From: Rhizaria sp. SCN 62-66
Lineage: Eukaryota > Rhizaria, unplaced
DNA: 31,061 bases
Assembly (NCBI GenBank): GCA_001724265.1
Contig: MEDY01000459.1
Span: forward strand, 1-31,061
Reading direction: 5' to 3'
Shown here: positions 19,389-30,100 of the stretch, piece by piece
Position numbering within the stretch: position 1 is the stretch's first letter
Layout of the letters: each line of letters begins with the position of its first letter
The notes under the pieces: generated by a model
Databases searched by the model: none
The model's input: only the letters and a program-made list of their open reading frames with translations
Told to the model about the DNA's origin: nothing
Program-made: the position numbers and the translations under genes

Positions 19389-19532
19389 ATGCGCTCCCCA
19401 GAGAACAACATGGCAGCCATCTCGCGCGTAAACGAGCTCATAAGCCACTCTAGCGCCCACTGGCTCCCTGCTGCAGAACATGCTTCTGCAGCTGCTCCGT
19501 CGCACCCAACAGTGCCTCTCCCACCTGTGTAG
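19389..19532 (+). pseudogene. Rightward open frame fragment inside the element
   Basis: A rightward frame is open from about 19266 to a TAG at 19530-19532, with ATGs at 19389 and 19410. The translation includes SVTEGRMRSPENNMAAISRV and matches no known family. If TAG is sense the frame continues, reading ARQKTVK and more, to a later stop inside the right inverted repeat. The opposite strand is open too. Treated as a fragment of an element gene. Confidence 0.2.
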
Positions 19533-19533
19533 G

Positions 19534-19754
19534 CAAGGCAGAAAACAGTAAAGAGTATTAATACCACATGGTAATCGGGTTTTTATAGGCCGAGAATTGA
19601 TAATTAAATATATAATTCACATATTCATGTAGTCTAACAAATTTCATCAATAAATATAAACGTATCAATCCAATTGTATGACAAAATCAATTTCCACAGC
19701 AAATTTGTTTGGTCAACTACGGATATTTTAGCTGTGGCTACTTATATTTTTGCC
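19534..19754. repeat. Right terminal inverted repeat
   Basis: Inverted partner of 18492-18697. Matching blocks, read outward, are GGCAGAAAACAGTA, GGCCGAGAATTGATAA, TTCACATATTCAT, TATCAATCCAATTGTAT, TCAACTACGGATATTTTAGC and ATATTTTTGCC. Confidence 0.75.
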
Positions 19755-21110
19755 CGCAGTTAGTATTGATCGATGTCGCAGACTGGAACTGCTGTTTGTT
19801 ACCGCCGACATTTAGCATAAAATACCAAGTCTCATAGGCTCACACTGGGGCAAACACCACCCACGGTCGTTTCGGTGTGGGTATAAAAAGGTGGCGTTCT
19901 CCTGTGAACATAGACTTCTGTTTTGTACATGTATATTAATAAACACAGAGAAAACAATTTATGATATCATTTTGTACACATTTACATACATATAATTCGA
20001 ATTATATACTTGGTTCTTATTGTTTTCATAGAAAAGAGAGTCTGTGTTCTGTTCACAGGAAAACGAAGTGTGTATACACAAGAAACGCCACCTTTAAATC
20101 GCGACCGGCAAAAGCTGTCGACTGGAATTTTATGCAGAATGTCGACGGCGACGGTAACACTGTTGAATAGCTGTTCTAGCTATGAGATTGTGTCGACAAC
20201 AAACAAGATGAACAAGAATGAATAAAATAACAGTGTAGCAATAAATCACAAAGAGGTTAGGATTAGAAGAACTCTAACAAGGCGAAGACCTAGCTGACCA
20301 GGTCTCTTTAGATACAGTACACTTCTTCTTCGTTTTACGAGACGAAGCAGCACGTCTTCTTCTTCGCCACCCCTCATCTCTCCTGGATTTGTGAAGTGCC
20401 ACGACGCGAACATGCCATTTATGAGCTCCGTTTTTACATAGCATGCTGTAAACGTCATTTTCTTTCTAATATCATGCGTCTAGCTTGCGCACACGTATTA
20501 TTGGGTTGGTCCTGCATCTGAAAGTTTGCTCTCCCTCGAGTAATCTTCCCTTCTGCTTCAAAAGCTGTTGCCTTACTTCCCTTACGTGCGTCATTGTGAC
20601 GCGAAGAGAGAGCGTTGAAACGATGCTTGAAAACGGCATGATGTGTGTCAGATTCCCTCGATGTGGCTATATTCTGATATCTACAACCTTTATTGTGTAG
20701 CATCATGCGCAAAACCCGCTCACGCACCTCTCCTGACATTGCCTTGCCAAGTATTTCAACGACAACAAACGACAACAGCTGACGACAAGGAAGGTAACCA
20801 CCGCCTACCGCCTGCAATTGTTCTATTTGTATAGTATTGGCACACAGGCACGTGCCCTTATCTCCGCAACTGTTGGAAATACTCCGACTGCGTTTAGCTC
20901 GTCCCTGCTCGCCTCACGCGCTCCATAGCTGTCGAGCTGCTGCATCGCACAGCGTCACAGCTCGGCAATGCCTGCGATTTCCGTTCCCTCATTGTTCTTT
21001 TTGGGGGGTGTTGAAGCCAATGGAGCCTGCACCGCAGCTTCAGGGACAGCAGTAACGCCGGCTCGTTCTTGCTCGCCATCGTCTTGTCGTAATCTCAACT
21101 TCAATAGTAA
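19755..21110. other. Spacer between the element and the Kelch gene
   Basis: About 1.36 kb without a convincing gene. It contains a TATA-like GGTATAAAAAGG at 19880-19891 within a split inverted repeat, and two short minus-strand open frames (20817-20455 and 20458-20246) that overlap by an ATGA and are rich in Arg and Lys. Neither resembles a known protein. The last 300 bp are GC-richer and probably hold the leader and first exon of the Kelch gene. Confidence 0.45.
19888..20094. repeat. Split inverted repeat with a TATA-like box
   Basis: AAGGTGGCGTT (19888-19898) and TCCTGTGAAC (19900-19909) both recur as exact reverse complements at 20084-20094 and 20051-20060, in the order expected for one inverted repeat whose right arm gained 22 bp. 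The left arm overlaps TATAAAAAGG. It may be a second small foldback element or a regulatory palindrome. Confidence 0.6.
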
Positions 21111-24100
21111 CAGAACAGGAACACAAGCGCTCTTGCGCTTCCCGCATCTCTTGCTCTTCTCCTCCTGTTCTTGGCAGCCTTTTGCACCGCTCTGCATACG
21201 TTCTCGATCGGCAGCGACCGCTCCGCCTCGACTGTGCCATTCCGCGTCGTCCTCAGCTCGCTCGACTCCGGTGATACTGCGCTGGAGCTACAGCAGCTCT
21301 CGTCGGACAAGCTCAACGTCCTTTTTATCAAAGGCTCGCTCACTAACTGTCGCATTGAGATGTAGACGCTGCTGGTGACGATCGTTGGCGTCACCACGAG
21401 TGCTGAAGCTGATATCTTGACTGTGCGCTCGTTAGTGACGCTGAACATCGCGACCATCCCGCTTTCGTGCCGCGTCACGCTGCACCCCGCGCTGGCGCCA
21501 ACCACGTTCACGGCGGTTATGAACACGTCTTTCAGTGGAACCGCGCTCGCTACGGACACGGTGACGTTCATGGTCACCGCCCCGCACTTCATGAACACGC
21601 CCTACAACAGTAAGGTATTTTACGAGAACCAGTGGCTTGGCAAGAGCGAGAACTTCATCCTCCCGTTCCGCTACTCCGGCGACATAAAGCTCACCGCATC
21701 CGTGCTCGGCGCCGCTGATTTTGTCTTGACGCTCAGTTCCACAGCCCCGGTCATGTTCAACAGCAGCAACGTGTAGTGCTTTCTCGACTACCGGCCGCTG
21801 CTCAACAACGTTCTCATGCTCAGCTTGTCCAGCATCGCGAGCGGCGGGCTAATGGTGTTCATGAACATCCCCACGAACGCAATCACCGTCCGCATTCCCG
21901 ACGCGTACACCGGCATCCTCACCTGCAAGGCGCCGTGGCGCTCGCTGACCGAGACCGTCGTGGTCGCGAGCACACTCTTCACAATCACCCCGGGACTTAG
22001 GTTCGGCGCGTCCCAGATCTCCGGCCCGTCGTGCACGCTCGACACCGTAGCGTCATCCACCAGCGACGGCTGGCTCGTCACGTCTACCAATGGCGCGCAG
22101 ACGTGGGCCGCCACCGACTACGGGTTGCGAGGCACCGCCGTGGGCAACATTGACCTGGGCATCGTCCGCGGCAACAGCACGGAGACGTACCGCGGCTCCC
22201 CGCGCTCCTTCTGCACCGTCAGCGCGCGGCCCGCCGCCGCCGCGAGCTCCCCCGTTGCCAACGGCGGCGGCGTGGCCGCGGCGCTGGTGCAGCCCGTGGA
22301 TCCGCTGACTATTCTCTCGACTGGGTATTGCCGCATCCCTTTCGCGAGCCTGCGCATCTACGGCGCCAGCGACGTTCTGTCCTCGGGGGTTGTGCTTGTG
22401 GTATCGATGTACGTCGCCGACGCGCCAACGGAGCTGACCACCATCAGCACGCTCGGCTTTGTCAACGGATGGATCTCAAGGACAATTACGATCTCACAGG
22501 TAGGTGTACTCACGAGTGCGCGATGAAAGTGGCGTTTTGTTTTTAGCTCTGTGTGCCGCTATATAATGCTTTTATGACAGTATTTTTATGCTTGATCATA
22601 TATATTCTATGTCGATATATTTTTTCTTAATCACATCTCACGCTATCGTTCTCGTTTACACGATTTCATGTTTTTTAGGCGTTCACGATGACAGCCATGA
22701 ATTTCTCCCCGACCGTGGCGTCCATCTCGTCCTTTACGCCCCGCGGCATGTACCAGCCGCACCGCGCCTCGTCGCCCTTTCTTCTGTCGCAGAACATCAA
22801 CTTCACGGTCCCGCTGCAGGACTGGTACTCGCTGCGCCCCCAGCTGCCGCTGTCCGTCTCGTCCGCGCGCCCGGCCCCGCGCCCGCGCCCGCGCTACCTG
22901 CAGGCTACGGCTGCCGCCGCCGCGGCGGGGCCCCGTCAGTCGGCCACGTCATCCTCGCTCTCGGGCCAGTACTCGTTCTTCTTCGGCGGCATCGCGCTGC
23001 AAACGTACCCGCTCGCGTCGCCCACCGCGGACCCTTTTGTGGAGCCCGCGCTGCTGTCGGACCTGTGGATGGTCGACGTGCTGGCCAACACCACGACGTT
23101 GCTGCACGGCGACCCCGCGCTGGTGAGGCTGCCCGCCGGGCTCGGTGCCACGGGCTCGCCGACCGTGGGCGTGTACGCATCGACGCTGCGGCCCGCCGCG
23201 CGGCACTCGGCCTCGCTGGCGTACGACCCCACGACGCGCATCCTGTGGCTCTTCGGCGGCGCATACTACCCCATAATCGCCGGCAACGCCGATAAACAGG
23301 CGTTCTTTGATGACATGTGGTCGTTCAGCCTTGACCGCCGGCAGTGGGCGTGGTGGTCTGGATCCACGGAAGCCAAGACCAGGCCCGTCACGAACTTCAC
23401 TATCACGACCAACCCCTCACCCACGGCTGGCGCGGCCATCGCGGCGTACGGGGGACAAATTGTGATTTATGGCGGTACGTTATAGGAATCGCAAACCAGA
23501 ACAACTACAACGATAATATTGTCCTTCGACAAACTTAGGTCTGACTACTCTCGCTGCGACTTTTTTGTGATGTCCTATTTCGCATTTCTTGACTAACTAT
23601 CGTCGGTTTGAACTGGATCAATATCTCTCACAAACTCCCTTCATTGTAGGCTACGCACTCGCGTCAACTGCCATCACCACCGGATACAACCCCGTCGTTG
23701 AGACGGACTTTGTCTTTTTGGCCGTGGTTGCCGGCGCCACCGTTATGTCGTGGCAGCGCCTGGCGGGCGCTATCTCGGTTATCGACAACACGATTCCGTC
23801 CCGCGGCGGCCCCGATGTGCCGGCCGCCCGCGCCTACGCATCGCTGGTCTGGGAGACGCACAACAACGCGGGGGCCGGCTCATCTCTGCTCATGTACGGC
23901 GGCTCGGTCAACGCGCTGCCGCTCACTCTGCCGCCGGGGACTGTGACCGTGAACACGACTCTGCGAACGGCGCCGGGGACGGAGAACGACTCGGGCGTTC
24001 TGGCGGGGCTCTGGCAGTTCTCACTCACCTTGACCCGGTGGACGCGGCTCGACGCCGCGTTCCCCGCCCCGACCGCGGGCGACCGTGGGCAGCCGCGGCT

Positions 24101-27100
24101 CACGCCCGCAGCTGAGTCGGGCATACCGCACCCGGGCGGCCGCGTGTTCCACGCCATGAACATCGCGGCCAACGGCGATGTGTACCTCTACGGCGGCCGC
24201 GGACACGCCGTCGGCGCGTACGTGCGCCCCATCGTCCAGCCGGCCCTGCTCTTAAGCGAGCTCCCGGCCCCCGCGCCGTTCACGCTGCCGCTTAAGGGCC
24301 GGTTCAGCACCACAGTAAACGAAAACGACGCAGTGTCGCTGCACGCGTTTCTTTACACCAAGGCGGAGATGGAGGCCGCGGGCCTGCCCGCCGACGTGCC
24401 GCTGTCATCGCTCGACGTCATGGTGAAGCTCAGCACCGACTCCGTCTTCGCTGAAACGGGCGTCTGGGACTCCACCAGTCGGTTCCGCGTCCGCTCGCTG
24501 CTCACGTCGACGTCGTTGACTGACTTTACAGACACCACGGCGAGCTTTCTCGACACGTACGAGTCGTCTCTGCTCGCGCAGCCCGTTGTCTCGATCGACC
24601 CCACGGCGTGGGCCCCGGGCACTTTCATGGCGATCAACTCCCCGTACATGAAGGACTCGTTCCCCGACTCGGCGACCGTCACGCAGGCGCTCTCGAGCTC
24701 CAACTACATCATCCTGATCTTCGCCGTCGAGTACAAGCTCTCCGGCACCGGCAACACGTCACAGCTTGCCCGCTTTGGGCTCGAGACGACGGATACTATC
24801 TTCGAGCGCGCGCTCTCGTTGCTCAAAAACGCCGGGTCCGCGACCGGACTCGCGACGCGCAACTACGTGCGCTCCACCATGCGGCCCGTGCTGCTGTTCC
24901 GCTCCCCGCTGCCCGCGCATCCGCTGACGCAGCCGCCCGTGTCGCTGTCGCCTTTTGTCGCGCCGCAGCTCGACGACCTGTGGCAGTTCTCCCGCACCAC
25001 GAGCACGTGGACGCTGCTGCGCGGCTTCGTGGCGCCCAACTCGCGCACGAGCTCCACAAGTGACCGCATAGTCCTGCCCGGGACGGCGACGACGTTCTGG
25101 CCCGGCGCGCGGCTGGGCGCGTCGCTGTCAATCCCCTCAACGAGCACGCTGAGCGCGCCCGTGACCAGCGACGCGTCGCTCTTCCTCCGCGGCGGCTGGA
25201 CCGCGGGCTCGACCCCCACGGCGGAGAGGCTGTTTTTCGTCAGCCCGGCCGTGGAGCGGCACATGGAGGACTGCGAGCAGCTCACGGTGCACGACGACCT
25301 CTGGACGGTGGACATCACGGCGGGCACGTGCATCGACAGCACGGCGCCTGGGCAGGACATACTCCCGTGCCACCTGCCCACGGACAACAACAACACCGCG
25401 CGCCTCACGCCGTGGCTGCCCCAGAGCCACATCGTCTACGGCGAGCATGCCCGTGAGTCCCTGTCGCTGGCTAGCGGCAATACCTGCCCTTCGGGGTTTG
25501 CCGCCACTTACTGTAACAGCATGGGCAGCTGCGTCCCCGGTGGCGGTTCCGCGTTTTGCCACTGCAACGACTACACGCAGGGGCCCTCGTGCGCCACTGC
25601 CAGCACGACCGAGATCAAGGCCAAGCTCCAGCTCAGCTTCGGCTCCGCGCTGCTGCCGGCCGCCGCGACCCCGACCGTGCTGCCCTTCGCCGCCGTCGCG
25701 CACCGGCCCGGCACCGGCGAGGTCTACAGCTTTGGCGGCGTCGTCGTCGACGCGGCCGGCAAGGCCTCCGCCAGCGCGGCCTTCACGCGCGTCGACTTGG
25801 TTGCCAACACGGTGATCGAGGTCCCGCGCACGACGGGCTTCGCCGTGTCGCACGACTACTCGCAGGCGCTAATCCCCACTTTCGACATCGGGTTGCCGTA
25901 CGCTGGGACGACGGCGCCGCCGCCGACGGTCGAGTCGCACGCGTGGTTTTCGCCCGACGGGCTGTTTATGTATCTCTACGCCGAGAGCTTCGTGGCGCCG
26001 CCCGGTCTGTGGGTCTACACAGTCCCGTCAAAGGTACGCATTTTGTGCAAAGATTCCTCTATTTTCTCACCTCGATTTAGCTTATTTAATTATGATGTCG
26101 ATTTTCGTCGAATAGTTCCCTTTTTTCAGCTTCTTACAACAACAAAAAATCAAACGTGTGTTTTGTATCATATCTTTCTCTTTCCACGTGTATAACGACA
26201 GTCTTGGACGACGGCGGGGTATAATCATATGAGCCACAACGCGTCGTACCCGTGGGGCACGGGGTCGTACAACTACAACGCGGGCGCCAACGGTGTCCCC
26301 GGTGTGAACTACCACCCCGGCGCGCGCCAGGGCTTTGCGAGGGCGTCGTACTCGTCGGAGGCCTCTGCCGACAACGCCTCGATGTTCTGCATGTACTCGG
26401 GAACGCAGACATATGAGTCGGGTAACCACGGAGACACGTACAACACGGATCTGTGGTGCCTCTTTACCAAGACTAACTCCATGAGTGGAGTCCATGATGC
26501 GCAGTACGTTGCGGCATTTACTCAAAAGTTGAAATGTTCATAACTGTCTTCTTGCACACGTCACCGCTCTCACTTTTCCTCATCCCCATTTTTGCTCACG
26601 TGTTTCTTCCCTTCATTGTTTTTGTTTGAACCTTGTTGTTCTTGTAGGTGGGCGCGCATGGCGGGTAGCTCCAACCAGACTCCCATCGATTACTTGCCCG
26701 TCGCCAGCGAGTCTGGCACGTTCGCCGCCACCAACAACCCCGGTCCACGCCTCGGTGCCAGCATGACGTTTTCCCGTGACGGTCGCTACCTCTATCTCTT
26801 CGGTGGATCTCTCCTTGGCCGCCCTAAGGTCAATGGTGGCAAGATCCCGACCCCGGCTCTTATGGCCGACCTCTGGGTGTTTTCCTTTGCGCTGAACCAG
26901 TGGGCGTACCTCTCCGGCCCGCTCACCTGGGCCGTGCAGGGCAGTCCGCACGCGCGCAGCACCGTCGCCACCGTTGGCGCGTTCTCGCGGCTCCAGGCGC
27001 CCGGCGCGCGCGCCTTCGCGAGCATGACGACCGACGCCGAAGGGCTGTTGTACGTCGGCTACGGGCTGCGGCTGCCGCTGACTGCAGGGACGTCCCTAAG

Positions 27101-30100
27101 CGACGGCGTGAGCGCGGATTTGGCCGACGCCTCGTGTCTCGAGGGCACGGTGTTTGCCGTGTATGCTGAGCAGCTGCACAACAGCTCCTGGACGCCGCCG
27201 GCGACGTCGGCCGCGACGGTGGCCACGGCTCCAGCCTCGCACAACGTCGGCAGCGAAATCCCCGCGTGGGCGCTGCTGGTGAACCCGGTCAACATCGCGG
27301 TGCCGCCGACGCTGACGTTCGTGTGGGCCGCGACCACGGACGACGCGCGGCTTGGCGCCGCGTTCCTCATGCTGCCAAGCACCATCGGCACCGCCAACGC
27401 GCTGTACGCGAACAAGGCCGCGGTCCTCCTGCGCTCGGGCGGCCTGACGTACGCCTCCGGGGCTGCGCTCGATGGCGGCTTGACGACCGCGTACCCGTTC
27501 TACCTGCACTCGAAGCTGCGCTCGGACGTCGACCAGTCCGCGCTCGTGGCGCTCACGTCGCCGTGCTCGCAGAACCCCTGCACCAACGGCGGCACGTGCA
27601 GCGTGTGCACGGTCGCGTCGTGTCTGGCGGAGTCTCCGACTTACTTCGTCGGTCTGAGTTCCAAGAACTACAAGTGCCACTGCCCGTCAGGCCGGTACGG
27701 TGAGCACTGCGAGTTCAGCCGCGCGACCTACGCGCCCACGACGGCGCCCGCGGTGCTCTCGCTGGCCTGCGGCACCAACAGCACGCCGCTCGACTCGCTC
27801 AACACCCCCTGCACGTGCGCGGCGGGCGCCACGGGCACACTCTGCTCCCCTATCAAGGCGCGCGTGCACGTCAACGTCACCGACGGCGCCCCGCGGCCCA
27901 GCGCCGCGCCGCGCTTCTACGCCGCGGCGACGACGGTGCGCAGTCTGCCCGCGACGAGCGCTGCCGCGCTGGGGCTGCCCGTGAGCTCGACCGTAACGTT
28001 CGTCGCCGGCGGCACGGACAGCGTGGACACGACGACGATGACGTCGGCCATCACGGCGCACTCGCTCACGGCGCGCACCAGCGTCGCCGTGGTGCTCGAC
28101 GTCGCCGTGAACCCCGGCACGCCCGTGCTGGAGACCAACGTGACCAAGGGCACGGTGGCCTACACGGGGCAGCACATGGGCGCCTCGCTGGTGTTTTTCC
28201 CGCAGGGCAACTGCCTTTTCTTGTTCGGTGGCATTGTCAGCAACGGTGAGAGCGGCCATGTCGTGAACGTACGTAAAAATTTCTCAATCTTATCTGAACA
28301 AGGAAAAATGAATCAATCTTCTTTGTCATCCGCTAATCTTTGCTCGGATTCTCCTCTTGTATTGACATCATATATTTTTCTCTTAGCGCGAGTACTTCGA
28401 GCGTCTGTGGCGCATCCCCGTCGCCGCAGATTCGCTCAAACTTCCCCCGGAGCTTCTGAGCGGCCGCAACACGGACGCGAAGCCCTCCCCGACGCTCTTC
28501 ACCGCCTCGGACCTGGTCGACGTTGGCAGCGTCGGCCACCAGCACCGCCGCGACGCCTCCGTCTACCCCATGGGCTACCCGGGCGCGCGCGCTTTCCACA
28601 ACTCAGTGCTCGTCACGCTCAGCAGCGGCACGGGCGCCGCGGAGCACTGGGTGTACACCTATGGCGGTTTGGTTCCTTCGGCGGCGGGCACGCAGGTGGC
28701 CTACCGCGGCGATCTCTGGCGATACCGCGCCGCGGCCACGGACAACGTCGTTTGGCAGTACGTTGGCTGCGCCACGGGCCTCGACTACTTCCCCAACACT
28801 ATGTACGCACGCAACCTCACCATCGATCTGGCGAGCTACTGCCCCGCGGCGCGCGCGCGCGCCTCGCTGGTGGCGGTGGGCGAGACGCTGCTGCTGAGCG
28901 GCGGCGTCGGCGTCCGCGGCGCGCTCGACGACGTGTGGAGCTTCAACCTCGTCGCCGAGACGTGGACCCTGATCGCGGGCAACAGCCTGAAGCTACCGCT
29001 GGACGCCTCCACCGCGGCGGTGCTGCCCGTGTTCACGGGGGCCATGCTGAGCCGCACGATGGGGTCGCGCTACGACCACAGCTGCGACGTGGCGCCCGGA
29101 GAAACTAAGGTGTACTGCTACGGCGGCATGACGGCGCGCGCCGTGTACGCCGACGTCTTCCGCAACGCCGTGCCCATCACGCTGTCGCGCGCGGCGCACT
29201 TTCCCAGCGTCAAGGACCCGGCCGTCGTGACGTATCCGTTCCGTGACGCCAAGGGCGACGGCGTGACGGCGAGCCGCGTGGGAAGCTTCGTGCCGCGCGC
29301 TCTGCTCGACCAGGCCGGCGTGCTGGTCGGGATGTCGGTGCGCAGCGTCACCTTCTTCCTCACGCGGCCCGTCGACGCGCGCGTGCGGGTCACGGCCAAA
29401 GTCACGGTGCAAAGCGTTGCGGATGATCCGACAGGCAAGCTGACTGACACGATCGTAGGCAGTAACGGGACGAAGACTCTCTCGTACGCTGACTTTGGCA
29501 ACACTGGCACTGAGTTCTCCGTGCCTCTGGACTCGGCTCTCCTGTTCCCGTCAGACAGCTATGGCCTCGTCATTGCGCTCGAGGTCACCGTGCTCAGCGG
29601 CGACGGCGCTGCTGGCTTTGGCAGCGGCGGGCAGGTCGAGGAGTCGCTCGCCTACGGCAGTTTCGTGACAACTGCCACCGCGAACGTCTTCACCCTCTTC
29701 TCAGGCGTCCGGACCAAGAACACTCACTTCACCACTACGGCCGAGGGCGTCGCGGACGTGTACGAGACGTACCTCGTGCCGCAGATGCGCCTGCTGCTCT
29801 CCCCGCCCGCCGGCGGGCTCACACACGGCCACGCCCCGTCGTCGGACCTCTTCGTCATCGAGACGGCCGTGGCCGCGCGCACCATCGCCGCGGTCTTCGC
29901 ACCCCCGCTCAAGGCCGCGCCCTCGGCCGCCGTGCTCACCGCGGCGCTGTCCAGCGCCGTCGTCAACGGCGGATACCGCAGCGACCCCGTCATCGAGGAA
30001 GCCGAACTCGGCTACGGCACCGTCTGGAGCGCCTTACCGGTGCCCGACACTGACCCTTCGACGCCGGCGCATTTCGGCACCCGCGCCGTCACGCTCCCCG

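Larger units (their letters stand above)
18492..19754. mobile_element. 1.26 kb element with ~200-bp terminal inverted repeats
   Basis: The two ends are inverted copies of each other. The left arm spans about 18492-18697 and the right arm about 19534-19754, roughly 80 percent identical by eye over stretches such as CAATTGGATTGATAC and GGCCGAGAATTGATAA. The interior carries two diverging open frames (leftward 18676-19068, rightward about 19105-19532) flanking a perfect 18-bp hairpin at the centre. The layout fits a non-autonomous DNA transposon or foldback element. No transposase motif is recognisable and I find no clear target-site duplication just outside the arms, so the exact ends and the class are uncertain. 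Confidence 0.7.

Noticed and set aside
20246-20817. Two overlapping minus-strand open frames (120 and 70 residues)
   Set aside because: All three frames are partly open because of Lys/Arg-rich simple sequence; no family match and no start context.
21363-21776. The Kelch gene as a pseudogene with nonsense mutations
   Set aside because: No frameshifts, no TAA or TGA, intact splice sites in seven introns and uniform codon bias over 8.9 kb of exons; decay would not give only TAGs.
22588-23295. 235-residue plus-strand frame overlapping the second Kelch exon
   Set aside because: It begins inside intron 1 and runs out of phase with the exon; the translation is Ala/Arg/Pro-rich, and the Kelch motifs are in the other frame.
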